From assembly GCA_947623655.1 (NCBI GenBank), contig CANQHG010000010.1:1-54911 (forward strand): DNA of 54,911 nucleotides, read 5' to 3'. Of this stretch, positions 33,566-42,078 are shown one piece after another. Numbering within the stretch: the first letter of the stretch is position 1; every line of letters begins with the position of its first letter. The DNA is from an uncultured Clostridia bacterium (GTDB taxonomy: Bacteria > Bacillota > Clostridia > Christensenellales > Borkfalkiaceae). Made by a program: the position numbers and the translations under genes. The notes beneath the pieces are model-generated. The model worked only from the letters and a program-made list of their open reading frames with translations. It searched no databases and was not told the origin of the DNA.

Positions 33566-33997
33566 ATGAAAACCTATATGGCACATGCCGAGACGGTTGA
33601 AAGAAAATGGTACGTCGTCGACGCGACAGGCGTTCCCCTCGGAAGACTTGCTTCCAAGGTGGCGTCCGTTCTGCGCGGCAAGAATAAGCCCACATTCACT
33701 CCCAATGTCGATACGGGCGATTTTGTCATTGTCGTCAATACCGATAAAGTGCTTCTCACGGGCAAAAAGCTCGAGAAGAAAATTTATCGTTATCACACGG
33801 GCTATATCGGCGGTCTGAAAGAAACTCCCTACAGCACCCTCATGGCGGAAAAGAGCGACCTTGCGGTGTATGAGGCAGTCCGCGGGATGTTGCCCAAAAA
33901 TTCTCTCGGGCGCCAGATGCTCAAAAAGCTCCGCCTGTACAAGGGCGCGGAACATAACCACGCGGCGCAGAAACCCGAAGAGCTTAAATTAGATTAA
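33566..33997 (+). CDS. rplM: 50S ribosomal protein L13
   Basis: A 143-residue uL13, an early-assembly protein of the large subunit. Typical features are [17 protein letters not shown] near the N-terminus, the YRHTGY-like block [13 protein letters not shown] (about 75) and [22 protein letters not shown] near the end. The start follows CAAGGAG by 6 bases. It pairs with rpsI 12 bases downstream, the near-universal L13-S9 operon. Confidence 0.97.
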   Translation: MKTYMAHAETVERKWYVVDATGVPLGRLASKVASVLRGKNKPTFTPNVDTGDFVIVVNTDKVLLTGKKLEKKIYRYHTGYIGGLKETPYSTLMAEKSDLAVYEAVRGMLPKNSLGRQMLKKLRLYKGAEHNHAAQKPEELKLD

Positions 33998-34009
33998 GGA
34001 GAGAGGGAA

Positions 34010-34423
34010 ATGGCTAAAGTAGTTTTAAAGAAAAAATTACAATTCTGGGGAACGGGCAGAAGAAAGAAAGCGATTGCGCGCGTACGCCTGATTCCCGCCG
34101 GCAGCGGCGCGATCGTCATCAACGACCGTCCGCTCGAGGACTACTTCCCTCAGGGCACGACGCAATACGTCGTCAAGCAGCCCCTTGCGGAGCTTAAAGT
34201 CGAGGGCAAATACGATATTTTCGTCAACGTCATCGGCGGCGGCTACACCGGCCAGGCGGGGGCGATCCGTCTCGGCATCGCAAGAGCGCTTCTCGAAGCG
34301 GAGCCCGAGAGCCGTCCCGCACTCAAAAAAGCGGGCTTCCTTACCCGTGACCCCCGCGTCAAGGAGAGAAAGAAATACGGTCTCAAGAAAGCAAGAAGAG
34401 CGCCGCAGTTCTCGAAGAGATAA
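34010..34423 (+). CDS. rpsI: 30S ribosomal protein S9
   Basis: A 137-residue uS9 whose C-terminal tail reaches the P-site tRNA. It has [20 protein letters not shown] near the N-terminus, [19 protein letters not shown] in the middle and the C-terminal [17 protein letters not shown] with the invariant terminal Lys-Arg. The start has GGAGAGAGG upstream. A strong terminator follows 7 bases after the stop. Confidence 0.97.
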   Translation: MAKVVLKKKLQFWGTGRRKKAIARVRLIPAGSGAIVINDRPLEDYFPQGTTQYVVKQPLAELKVEGKYDIFVNVIGGGYTGQAGAIRLGIARALLEAEPESRPALKKAGFLTRDPRVKERKKYGLKKARRAPQFSKR

Positions 34424-34430
34424 AAAAATC

Positions 34431-34457
34431 AGCCGTTCCCCAAGGAGCGGCTTTTTT
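34431..34457 (+). terminator. Terminator after rplM-rpsI
   Basis: Arms AGCCGTTCC and GGAGCGGCT around CCAA, then six T residues. Confidence 0.85.
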
Positions 34458-34464
34458 GTTATAC

Positions 34465-34900
34465 GAAAACCACGCGATAGTCGCGTGGTTCAAAAGAGGC
34501 TTTGCCGATAAACATGGACGTTTCTCGGCTACCTCTTGAGGGTCGCAAAACGCAATTCTGCGCATCAGCACGGTGCGCTGTGCGCTGCGTTTTGCGATGA
34601 GTGAGCGCATTATTCCGCGCGAACGGTGACCGAGGACAGGGATCGACCTGCCCGAGACGGCTGTCGAGCAAAGCGAGACTGATGAGGGGCGCTCTAAATT
34701 GGGATGTTCCTCATCCGTCACGGTTACGCCGTGCCACCTTCCCCCTCGGGGGGAAGCTTTCACACCCCTCTGTCACTCGCAAGCTCGTGACGCCCTCGCA
34801 CGCGGGCGAGTAAGGACAAAGCCCCATTCACGGGTAGCAAGCAACAAATGCGTGACCGGAAGGTCAATGCGAAACGCTTGTGCGCCGCCTGTTACGATCG
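34465..34900. other. Non-coding region with hairpin and repeat
   Basis: About 440 bases without a gene. It starts with a perfect hairpin, AACCACGCGA/TCGCGTGGTT (about 34469-34491). GC-rich, partly palindromic stretches (CGCAAAACGCA...TGCGTTTTGCG, 34545-34596) follow. A copy of the TCATCCGTCACGG...CCTTCCCCCTCGGGGGGAAG repeat known from many gut Firmicutes lies at 34707-34760. I see no tRNA-like or riboswitch pattern. Confidence 0.5.
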
Positions 34901-34918
34901 GGATCCCGCCCCGATCTT

Positions 34919-35152
34919 TCATTCTTTTTTCTTTCCGATCTTGCGCACGGTCTCGTCGTGGCGGGAGAGGAAGGACGAGAGCGCCTGCTTGCCGCTTTCG
35001 GCGGTTTTGGCGCCCGTGTAATCGGGCGGAAGAAAGGCGCTGTCCGTCACCGAAGGTTCCGTTTTTTTCTCGGGCGCGGCGGGGACGCCGTTTTCACTGC
35101 CGATGATGGCGGAAAGAGTATCGAGGAGCTCAAAAATCCCGAATTTTTCCAT
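34919..35152 (-). CDS. Small hydrophilic protein, function unknown
   Basis: A 77-residue reading frame beginning MEKFGIFELLDTLSAIIG and ending in a basic KIGKKKE. The N-terminal 18 residues look like an amphipathic helix; a Pro/Glu/Ala linker and a second helix (GKQALSSFLSRHDETVRKI) follow. The start at 35152 has AAGGGTG 7 bases upstream. It is divergent from the large lipoprotein gene and shares a 140-base control region with it. Much larger frames through this position on the minus strand are antisense shadows. Similar small proteins occur in gut Clostridia, but I know no function. Confidence 0.55.
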   Translation of the reverse strand: MEKFGIFELLDTLSAIIGSENGVPAAPEKKTEPSVTDSAFLPPDYTGAKTAESGKQALSSFLSRHDETVRKIGKKKE

Positions 35153-35211
35153 TTTTTCACCCTTACAACAAATTTTTTTACAAGAAAAGTTCAAGTAAAG
35201 GGAGTTTTTGA

Positions 35212-35240
35212 TTGCCAAAACTCTTTCTATAGTATATAAT
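35212..35240 (+). promoter_or_regulatory. Sigma-A promoter for the large lipoprotein gene
   Basis: TTGCCA (35212-35217) and TATAAT (35235-35240), 17-base spacer; ATG at 35294. Confidence 0.75.
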
Positions 35241-35293
35241 TGTATGCGTATCGTTAGAACCAAAACGACGCAAAACAAGAAGGGAAAAGGCCT

Positions 35294-37675
35294 ATGCGCA
35301 AAGGTTTCAAAAAATTTATTGCAGTTGCCTCCGCCGCACTGATGACGGCAGGCGTACTTTCGCTCGCGGCATGCGGCAGCGAATTCAAAACTCCTTCGGG
35401 CATTCCCGAGGGCGCAGTGGAGTCCAACGGCGGATTTGTCGTCGCTAAGGGCGACTATTACTATTTCATCAACGGCATCGAGTCGTACACGGCCGACAAT
35501 ACGTACGGCACGCCCGTGAAAGGCGCCCTCTACCGCATCAAGAAAGCGGACGTCAAGGCGAAAAGGAACACGGCGGAACGCGTCGTTCCCTCGCTCATGA
35601 CGGCGGGAACGTACGATGGCGGGCTGTATATCTATGGCGACAGGATCTATTTCACCACGCCGAACGACGTGCCCGATCCCGTCTCGGGCGAGCTCGACAC
35701 GAGCTATCTCTATTTCAAGAGCGCCAAGCTCGACGGGAGCGACGTCAAGAGCTATTTCGCCCTCGATTCCAACAGCAATCCCTACCGCATCGTCGAAGTG
35801 GATGGCACCGTGTATGTGCTCTATGTCGCGAGCAACGACCTGTATTCCTACAATACGGCGAACGGCCAAAAGACCTTGCTTGCCGACAATACCACGGCCT
35901 ATGCGTTCAACAAGAACGATCCCACCGATCCCATGGTGTACTACACGATGGGAGTGAGCGAGAACCAGGACTCCGATAAAGACGCGCCCGCGCTCTCCTA
36001 TAACCAGCTCTACCGCGTCAAGGCGGACGCCGTGGAAGCGCCCTATACCTACACGTGGGATATGGACTATATCAATGACGAGTTGGGCGGCGAGATGCCG
36101 TATACCAACCTCGGCGAGATCGTCCTCGACGGCAGATCGAACAGTGACAACAAGACGCAGTTCAACCATTCCGACACAGAGCCCTCCGGCTGGCAGGGAT
36201 ACAGCTACACCCTGCGTTCCTATGAAAACGGCGGCGTCTACTACACGGCCGCGCCCGCCAAGAAGCAGAGCAATCCCTCGCAGGGCGACAACGACAACGG
36301 CAAGCTCTACTTCATCGACGCCGAAAAACTGACCGCGAGCTGGGATTCCGTCAAGGTAAATACCGAAGAGGGAACTTCCATCGAAGTCGTCGCCGACGCG
36401 ACGAACCTCTCGGATACGGCCACGACAAGCGCGCTCTACTACAGAGAGAACGGACATCACTATCTCTACGTCAAGAACAACACCATCTACCGCGCAGACG
36501 TCGACGCAGCGGGCAAGCACACCAAAGATCAGGCGGTCGCCTATGCCGTCAGCGGCGCTACCCTTGTGAGCGTGGACCTCACGACGAGCGACAAGTACGA
36601 TTACGTCTACTTCACCCGCTCCAACGGCGCAGGCCATTCCGTGGAGCGCGCGGTCATCAACGGCGACCCCGTCTACTATCAGAACCTTCCCTACGAAGAT
36701 AACGACAACAAGCCCTATCAGCCCGTGAAAGTGCTCAACGTCGAGCAGGCGGACAGCTGGTATCAATACGAACTGATCGGCACCGACCTCTTCTTCGCCG
36801 ACGCCGACAACGAAGTCGCTTCCACGTCGTTCAACTATATCTCCGTCGTCTCTCTTGCGAATGCGGCGGGCACGCTCATGGACAACGCCGAGCTCGCGGC
36901 TTTCACCGAAAAGTACGACTCCATCATGAGCACCGACGCCAAAGTGGGGCTTCTCGCAAAACTTTCCGGCAACGACAACAGCAAGCTCTCCAGAGCGATC
37001 CGCTACTACTTCATGACGGGCGAAACGGAGCAGTTCGACGAGAACATCGATTTCGCAGTCGAAAACGGCAAGAGCGAGACCCATCTCTACACCGAAGACG
37101 AGCAGAACGCTTTCTATGCGTTCAACAGCAACGAAGGCTATACCGACTCCAACGGCGAAGTGCTCTTCAAGGAGAGCGACTTCAACGACAACGGACAGAG
37201 CTATCGCACCTATTCCTATTTCGTGACGAAGATCGGCGAAATGACCGAGGCGGACGTCGAGAAAGAGAATGATTATTGGGAAGGCGCGCTCGAACACTTC
37301 ACCCTTCCTGCCGAGGAAGACGAGGGAACGGAGCTTCCCGCTTGGGCATGGGCGCTCATCGGGATCGGCATCGCCATCGTCGTTGCGGGCTGCGCGGCGC
37401 TCGTCATCGTCCTCGTCCGCAAGAAGAAGCACACCGAGGGTCCCGAGGAAGAAAAGATGGCCGTCGATACGACGGACGACCGCGACGTAGACGTCTACGC
37501 CGAACCCGAGGAAGAACCTGCGGCAGAGCCTGAAGAAGAGACGGCGGCCGAACCCGAAGAAGAAGCTACGGCAGAGCCCGAAGAAGAGACGGCGACCGAA
37601 CCCGAAGAAGAGAAGACGGAAGTTTCCGAAACGCCCGAAACAGAGGCGCCCTCCGGTGAAACGCCCGCAGAATAA
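35294..37675 (+). CDS. Large lipoprotein with C-terminal membrane anchor and acidic repeat tail
   Basis: A 793-residue surface protein of unknown function. The lipoprotein signal ends with LAAC (Cys about 27). Residues about 45-500 are rich in YxYFxN/YxxxYY and GxLYRI repeats, the pattern of beta-propeller or DUF5050-like repeat proteins (GDYYYFINGIESY, GALYRIKKAD, NGVYY-like blocks). A helical part (about 515-660) follows. A hydrophobic helix (about 686-711, WAWALIGIGIAIVVAGCAALV) ending RKKK places the C-terminus inside the cell. The tail is a run of about five Glu/Pro/Ala repeats (AEPEEET). A protein anchored both by lipid and by a C-terminal helix is unusual. It has its own promoter and terminator. 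Confidence 0.8.
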   Translation: MRKGFKKFIAVASAALMTAGVLSLAACGSEFKTPSGIPEGAVESNGGFVVAKGDYYYFINGIESYTADNTYGTPVKGALYRIKKADVKAKRNTAERVVPSLMTAGTYDGGLYIYGDRIYFTTPNDVPDPVSGELDTSYLYFKSAKLDGSDVKSYFALDSNSNPYRIVEVDGTVYVLYVASNDLYSYNTANGQKTLLADNTTAYAFNKNDPTDPMVYYTMGVSENQDSDKDAPALSYNQLYRVKADAVEAPYTYTWDMDYINDELGGEMPYTNLGEIVLDGRSNSDNKTQFNHSDTEPSGWQGYSYTLRSYENGGVYYTAAPAKKQSNPSQGDNDNGKLYFIDAEKLTASWDSVKVNTEEGTSIEVVADATNLSDTATTSALYYRENGHHYLYVKNNTIYRADVDAAGKHTKDQAVAYAVSGATLVSVDLTTSDKYDYVYFTRSNGAGHSVERAVINGDPVYYQNLPYEDNDNKPYQPVKVLNVEQADSWYQYELIGTDLFFADADNEVASTSFNYISVVSLANAAGTLMDNAELAAFTEKYDSIMSTDAKVGLLAKLSGNDNSKLSRAIRYYFMTGETEQFDENIDFAVENGKSETHLYTEDEQNAFYAFNSNEGYTDSNGEVLFKESDFNDNGQSYRTYSYFVTKIGEMTEADVEKENDYWEGALEHFTLPAEEDEGTELPAWAWALIGIGIAIVVAGCAALVIVLVRKKKHTEGPEEEKMAVDTTDDRDVDVYAEPEEEPAAEPEEETAAEPEEEATAEPEEETATEPEEEKTEVSETPETEAPSGETPAE

Positions 37676-37688
37676 AAAAGAATGACAG

Positions 37689-37712
37689 CCCCCGCCGCAA
37701 GGCGGGGGTTTT
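37689..37712 (+). terminator. Terminator after the large lipoprotein gene
   Basis: Arms CCCCCGCC and GGCGGGGG around GCAA followed by TTTT. Confidence 0.85.
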
Positions 37713-37795
37713 GCTGTTTCGGCGAGAGCGTGAAAACAAATCAAAAAAATGTTGTCATTTTCCGCAAAAAATTTCTTAAAAGACCTGCAAAACAG

Positions 37796-37824
37796 TTTAC
37801 AAAAAAACTAAATCTTAATATAAT
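37796..37824 (+). promoter_or_regulatory. Sigma-A promoter for the zinc-ribbon protein gene
   Basis: TTTACA (37796-37801) and TATAAT (37819-37824), 17-base spacer. Confidence 0.7.
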
Positions 37825-37874
37825 TTATTAGCCCGATGGGGCGGAAAAGGGCTGCGGCCGCAGGAGGTGGGAAA

Positions 37875-38366
37875 ATGGTGCATTATATGAAATGTCCTCG
37901 GTGCGAACTTAACTATATCGACGCCGAGAAACAGGAATATTGCGACGTTTGTCTGCGCGAGATGCGCGGGATCGTGACTGACGTCGAAGAGGCGGAAGAA
38001 GAGGAAGTGCCCACCGAGGTTTGCCCGATCTGCGGCGAGAACATGATGCGCGTCGGCGAAAAGATGTGCGACGAATGCAAAAAGAAGGCGGAGTACGAGA
38101 CGGAGGAGCCCGACCCCGAAGAGGACGACGATGAGTGGAGAGAATATCTCGACGACGATACCGACGACCTCGACGAGGAAATGGGTAAACTCGACGAGGC
38201 CATGAGCGGCGATCTCGACGCGGCGGAAGACGAGGAAGAGGAAGAAGAGGAAGAAGAGTATCACGCCGATGACGACGAGGAAGACCTCGACTACGTTACG
38301 GGCGACGAGATCTATTCCCTGTCCGACGACGATGACGACGATGACGACGAAGAGGACGATTTTTAA
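37875..38366 (+). CDS. Double zinc-ribbon protein with polyacidic tail
   Basis: A 163-residue protein. Two short zinc ribbons are visible: CPRC...CDVC (residues about 7-30) and CPIC...CDEC (about 53-75). The rest is almost wholly Asp and Glu, with runs of eight or more acidic residues. A strongly acidic tail with zinc ribbons suggests a partner of basic nucleic-acid-binding or ribosomal proteins, or a chaperone-like role; this is inference. I chose the ATG at 37875 for the AGGAGGTGG site just before it. It precedes comFC, which also carries zinc ribbons, but a terminator separates them. Confidence 0.75.
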   Translation: MVHYMKCPRCELNYIDAEKQEYCDVCLREMRGIVTDVEEAEEEEVPTEVCPICGENMMRVGEKMCDECKKKAEYETEEPDPEEDDDEWREYLDDDTDDLDEEMGKLDEAMSGDLDAAEDEEEEEEEEEYHADDDEEDLDYVTGDEIYSLSDDDDDDDDEEDDF

Positions 38367-38377
38367 AATATTTCAAA

Positions 38378-38399
38378 AGGGGCGCACCGCGCCTTTTTT
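38378..38399 (+). terminator. Terminator between the zinc-ribbon gene and comFC
   Basis: Arms GGGCGC/GCGCC with A-run before and TTTTTT after. Confidence 0.75.
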
Positions 38400-38420
38400 G
38401 TTATTGCGGAAAGGGAGAAC

Positions 38421-39191
38421 ATGAAGATCTTTCAACGTCTCGGCGAGTGGATCCGCGCGTACGACGACGCACACAATTTCACCTGCGATCTGTGCGGGAG
38501 AGAAGTCTTCGGCGGCGAACGGGTGTGCGGCAAGTGCCGCGGGGCGCTGCCGTGGAACGATAAAAACATCTGTCCTCTGTGCGGCAGAAAAGTGGGCGAG
38601 CCGGGGATCTGCCTCGAATGCAAAAAGAAGCGCCTCATCGTCGATAAAGCGCGTTCCGTCCTCTTGCATGAAGGAGAAGCCGCCCGCCTCGTCTCTCTCG
38701 CAAAAAAGACAAAGTATTTTTACCGCACGGCCGCCGAGCTCATGCTTCCCTTTCTCGACGAATTCGGTGCGGACGCACTCATCTTCGTTCCCATGACTGA
38801 AAAGGCATGCAAAAAGCGGGGCTATAACCAGTCCCGCCTGATTGCGGAAGAACTATCCCGCCGCGGCGGCGTTCCCGTGCTGGACGCCGTGACCAAGACG
38901 CGCGAGACGGGCACGCAGAAGTCGCTCGGCCGCGCGGAGCGGGAGAAAAACCTTGAGGGCTGTTTCCACGTCTTCAACCGCAAGGGAGTGAAAAACAAAC
39001 GCTTGCTCATCATCGACGACGCGCTGACGACGGGCTCCACGGTCAGCGAGCTCGCCACCGTTCTCAAACGCGCGGGGGCGAAAGAGGTCGACGCGCTCAC
39101 ATTGACGAGCGTATACGACAAGAACGCGTTCGGCAAGTCTCCCGCAACGGACGGAGGCGTCCGTCGGGCCAAGAGCCCGACCGCAGAATAA
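38421..39191 (+). CDS. comFC: ComFC-like phosphoribosyltransferase-fold protein
   Basis: Competence-associated protein needed for DNA uptake in transformable bacteria; 256 residues. The N-terminus has a double zinc ribbon (CDLC...CGKC and CPLC...CLEC, residues about 22-70). The C-terminus is a phosphoribosyltransferase fold with the PRPP loop LLIIDDALTTGSTVSEL (near residue 195) and the family block KRGYNQSRLIAEELS. A comFA helicase, its usual neighbour, is not present. The start has an AAAGGGAG site. It is followed convergently by degV. Confidence 0.9.
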   Translation: MKIFQRLGEWIRAYDDAHNFTCDLCGREVFGGERVCGKCRGALPWNDKNICPLCGRKVGEPGICLECKKKRLIVDKARSVLLHEGEAARLVSLAKKTKYFYRTAAELMLPFLDEFGADALIFVPMTEKACKKRGYNQSRLIAEELSRRGGVPVLDAVTKTRETGTQKSLGRAEREKNLEGCFHVFNRKGVKNKRLLIIDDALTTGSTVSELATVLKRAGAKEVDALTLTSVYDKNAFGKSPATDGGVRRAKSPTAE

Positions 39192-39206
39192 ACTGAAACC
39201 TACAAT

Positions 39207-40145
39207 TCAAATCCCCGATCTGATGGGCGCATGGCGGTTTGCCTGCGCCTTTTGTGTTGCCTCGGCGCCCCGTCTGTCCTTTCCGAAGAAGAACAGCGCG
39301 ACGGTATCGGGACCGACGTGCGAGCCCGTGCAGATATCGTAATATTCGATGATGACGTCTTTCACGCCCCTGTCTTTGAGTGCGTCGGCGAGGGCAAGCG
39401 CGTCTTCTTCGCAGTCCGCATGGGTAATGGCGACTGTCTGCCCCTCGGGCGATACGGCGTAATTGTCGAATGCCGTAAGAAGTGCGGCGAGCGCCCTCTT
39501 TCTGCCCCGCTCTTTGCCGCAGACGACGAGCTTCGCCTGTTTTTCCCCGTCCGCTTTCAGAATGGGCTTGATGTTCAAAAGGGCGCCCGCAAAAGCGACG
39601 GCGGCGGAGATGCGTCCGCCCTTTCTCAGATATTTCAGATCGCCGACCGTAACATAGCTGTTCATTTTATAGCGGTTATTTTCAAACCATTCGGCACATG
39701 TATCGATATTTTCACCCATATCCCTCAGATCTGCGACGCGGAGAACAAGCAATCCCTCGCCCATCGAGGCGTTCGAGCTGTCCGCTACGACGATCTTCCT
39801 CTCGGGGAATTTTTTCGAAAGTTCTTTGGCCGCCGTCACGGCTTGCGCGTATGTGCCGCTGATCCCCGAGGCGATCGTCACGAAGAAGACGTCTTTTCCC
39901 GCCTCGAGGACGGGCGAAAGACTCCCGAGCAGGCGCTCTTTGGAGATGAGGGAGGTGCGCATTTCCTTGCCCGCGCGCATTTTTTTGTAGTGTTCTTTCG
40001 CGGCCTCGCGCGAGACGTTCTCTCCGCAGCAGTCCTTTTCTTCGCCGCCCTCGAGGATACGATAGGGGATCACGCGAATGTTCCGCTCCTCCAGAAGCCC
40101 GACGGGAATATTGGCCGATGAATCCGTAAAAATTTCAAATTGCAT
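39207..40145 (-). CDS. DegV-family fatty-acid-binding protein
   Basis: Binds fatty acids, in Firmicutes as the FakB partner of the fatty acid kinase FakA. The 312-residue protein has DSSANIPVGLLEERNIRVIPYRI at the N-terminus, TSLISKERL, FFVTIASGISGTYAQA (the conserved Ser-containing fatty-acid loop) and GGRISAAVAFAGALLNIKPIL. No fakA gene is nearby. The start has AGGAGGG 6 bases upstream. The last residues after VALFFFGKDRR form an atypical, Ala/Gln-rich tail. Confidence 0.9.
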   Translation of the reverse strand: MQFEIFTDSSANIPVGLLEERNIRVIPYRILEGGEEKDCCGENVSREAAKEHYKKMRAGKEMRTSLISKERLLGSLSPVLEAGKDVFFVTIASGISGTYAQAVTAAKELSKKFPERKIVVADSSNASMGEGLLVLRVADLRDMGENIDTCAEWFENNRYKMNSYVTVGDLKYLRKGGRISAAVAFAGALLNIKPILKADGEKQAKLVVCGKERGRKRALAALLTAFDNYAVSPEGQTVAITHADCEEDALALADALKDRGVKDVIIEYYDICTGSHVGPDTVALFFFGKDRRGAEATQKAQANRHAPIRSGI

Positions 40146-40177
40146 GGGGCCCTCCTGTTTTTTTGCCTTACACGATT

Positions 40178-40206
40178 AGAATACCGCAATCGTCTTAAAA
40201 ATACAA
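40178..40206 (-). promoter_or_regulatory. Promoter for the DegV-family gene
   Basis: Minus strand TTGTAT (40201-40206) and TATTCT (40178-40183), 17-base spacer. The 40207-40442 stretch holds no gene; it may contain the promoter of the deacetylase. Confidence 0.55.
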
Positions 40207-40442
40207 CCTACCGCTTCCAAACTTTCGGCTACTTCTCAAAACGCGCGCTCCACTGCGGGGAAAAGCGGCTCTACTGTGCGTAGAATGAACGATATTTCTG
40301 CAATATCCGCGCATTTTTACGCATTTTCGGTCATACACATAAGTATTCGGCGGGGGGACATGATTTCCGACGGTATTCGGCAACTGTCGACAAAGAAAGT
40401 CATCATTCCCCCCGTAATCTATGATAGGATACAGGAGATCGG

Positions 40443-41213
40443 ATGAAATTTTTCACTGTGAAGCTGAAAACGCTTCTCGGCGCCTTGGGCGTCGTTCTCG
40501 CCGTCACCGCTGCGCTTCTCGTTGCGAACTTCTCGGGCGCCGTGGAAGTATATTCGAGCACCAACCGCTCTCTCCCCATCTACTGCGTGGGGCGGGAAGA
40601 CAACAAGATCGCCATTTCGTTCGACTGCGCATGGGGCGTGGAACATACGGACGCTATCCTGAAAAACCTCGAAAGCGCCAAGGTGCGTGCGACGTTCTTC
40701 ACCGTGGAATTTTGGGCGAAAGACCATCCCGATTACTTGAAAAAAGTCTCCGACGCGGGACACGAGATCGGCACGCACAGCGCCACGCACTCCTATATGT
40801 CCCGCCTTTCGAAGAGCGAGATCGAGGGCGAACTCAAGTCGTCCGTCGACGCAATCACGGCCGTGACGGGCAAGAGCGTGGAACTTTTCCGCCCTCCTTA
40901 CGGCGATTACGACGATCTTCTTATCGACACGTCCAACGCGCTCGGGCTGTATCCCATCCAGTGGGACGTAGACTCCCTCGATTGGAAAGATCTCTCCGCT
41001 TCGGACATTGCCGAACGGGTGATCTCGCGGGTGAAGAGCGGTTCCATCATCCTGTGCCACAACAACGGCCTGCATACGGCGGAAGCGCTCCCCATCATCA
41101 TCGACACCCTTCGCGCAAAGGGGTATGAGTTTGTCCCCATCGGCGAACTCATCTACCGCGACAACTATACCATCGACTCCACGGGCAAGCAGATCGCCGA
41201 AAACGCAACGTGA
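40443..41213 (+). CDS. pdaB: PdaB-like polysaccharide deacetylase
   Basis: NodB-homology deacetylase of 256 residues, secreted or membrane-anchored by an N-terminal helix (about 8-30). Catalytic blocks: ISFDCAWG (first Asp region, about 59), the metal-binding THSATHSYM (about 117), RPPYGDYDD (about 150) and ILCHNNGLHTAEAL with the final His. PdaB proteins act on the peptidoglycan of the spore cortex or related glycans. Unlike active enzymes with TFDDG, the first motif reads SFDCAWG, which is the PdaB variant. The start has CAGGAG upstream. A sporulation role is likely by homology. A repeat half copy follows the stop. Confidence 0.87.
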   Translation: MKFFTVKLKTLLGALGVVLAVTAALLVANFSGAVEVYSSTNRSLPIYCVGREDNKIAISFDCAWGVEHTDAILKNLESAKVRATFFTVEFWAKDHPDYLKKVSDAGHEIGTHSATHSYMSRLSKSEIEGELKSSVDAITAVTGKSVELFRPPYGDYDDLLIDTSNALGLYPIQWDVDSLDWKDLSASDIAERVISRVKSGSIILCHNNGLHTAEALPIIIDTLRAKGYEFVPIGELIYRDNYTIDSTGKQIAENAT

Positions 41214-41237
41214 ACACGGCCCCCGCGCCGCCCGCCG

Positions 41238-41285
41238 CGCTTATCCTGAGCATACGCGAAGGATCTTATAAACCCGCGGAGTACA
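41238..41285. repeat. Half copy of the palindromic repeat
   Basis: GCTTATCCTGAGCATACGCG AAGGATCT region and AACCCGCGGAG match the left arm of the copies at 52.0-54.9 kb. The right arm is missing. Confidence 0.65.
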
Positions 41286-41340
41286 ATCATTTTCTCAATC
41301 CAAAAATCGACAAGAAATACTCGGAGGTACAAAACATAAC

Positions 41341-42024
41341 ATGGATCACAGCACGGAAAAGAACAACAGAGTGTATTTTTGCGGAGAGATCGTGACGGAA
41401 GCGACCTTTTCGCACGAGGTCTACGGCGAGGGATTTTACGAATTTTACGTAAAAGTGCTGCGCCTTTCGGGACAGGCGGATATTCTTCCCGTCACCGTCT
41501 CCGAACGGCTCATCAAGGGAAACGACCTCACGATCGGCAGCCGTATCTGCGCCGTGGGGCAGTTCCGCAGTTACAACAAGCTCGAGGGCGGAAAGTCCCG
41601 CCTCATGCTCACCGTTTTTGTGCGGGAACTCGTAGAACCCATCTCGCAAAATCCGAACAGCATCGTCCTTTCGGGCTACATCTGCAAGCCGCCCGTATAC
41701 AGAACAACCCCTTTCAACCGCGAGATCGCCGATCTTCTCGTCGCCGTCAACCGCGCCTATAACAAATCCGACTATATTCCCTGCATCGCGTGGGGGAGAA
41801 ACGCGCGGTTTGTACAGACCCTCAAAGTCGGCGACAGGATCGCGCTCTCAGGCCGCATCCAGAGCAGAGAATATCAAAAGAGGCTCTCCGACGAGGAGAC
41901 GGTCACGATGACCGCATACGAAGTCTCCGTTTCCAAGCTCGCCGCGTTCGAAGACGGCGACGCTTTCGACCTCGACAACGAATTCGACCTCTACAGTCCC
42001 GCCGAACAGAGTTTTAACGCTTGA
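41341..42024 (+). CDS. Double-OB-fold single-stranded DNA-binding-like protein
   Basis: A 227-residue protein made of two OB domains. The first (about 8-100) begins NNRVYFCGEIV; the second (about 105-205) begins SIVLSGYICKPPVYRTTPF and contains the SSB-type stretch ADLLVAVNRAYNKSDYIPCIAWGRNA. The C-terminus is acidic (about 205-220) but lacks the terminal DDDIPF tip that recruits partners in normal SSB. A canonical SSB is probably elsewhere, so this may be an accessory SSB. The start has a CGGAGG site about 14 bases upstream. It stands alone after the deacetylase. Confidence 0.8.
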   Translation: MDHSTEKNNRVYFCGEIVTEATFSHEVYGEGFYEFYVKVLRLSGQADILPVTVSERLIKGNDLTIGSRICAVGQFRSYNKLEGGKSRLMLTVFVRELVEPISQNPNSIVLSGYICKPPVYRTTPFNREIADLLVAVNRAYNKSDYIPCIAWGRNARFVQTLKVGDRIALSGRIQSREYQKRLSDEETVTMTAYEVSVSKLAAFEDGDAFDLDNEFDLYSPAEQSFNA

Positions 42025-42049
42025 CAAGTCCGCTTTTTTCGGGTACAAT
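42021..42049 (+). promoter_or_regulatory. Sigma-A promoter for plsC
   Basis: TTGACA (42021-42026) and TACAAT (42044-42049), 17-base spacer. The -35 box overlaps the end of the SSB-like gene. Confidence 0.8.
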
Positions 42050-42078
42050 GACAGAAAAGATAAGGCGGAGCGGAACAA

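Noticed and set aside
34919-37744. A 941-codon minus-strand frame opposite the large lipoprotein gene
   Set aside because: Most of it is antisense to a real gene. Only the final 78 codons (34919-35152) have their own ATG, ribosome site and protein-like sequence, and those are reported separately.
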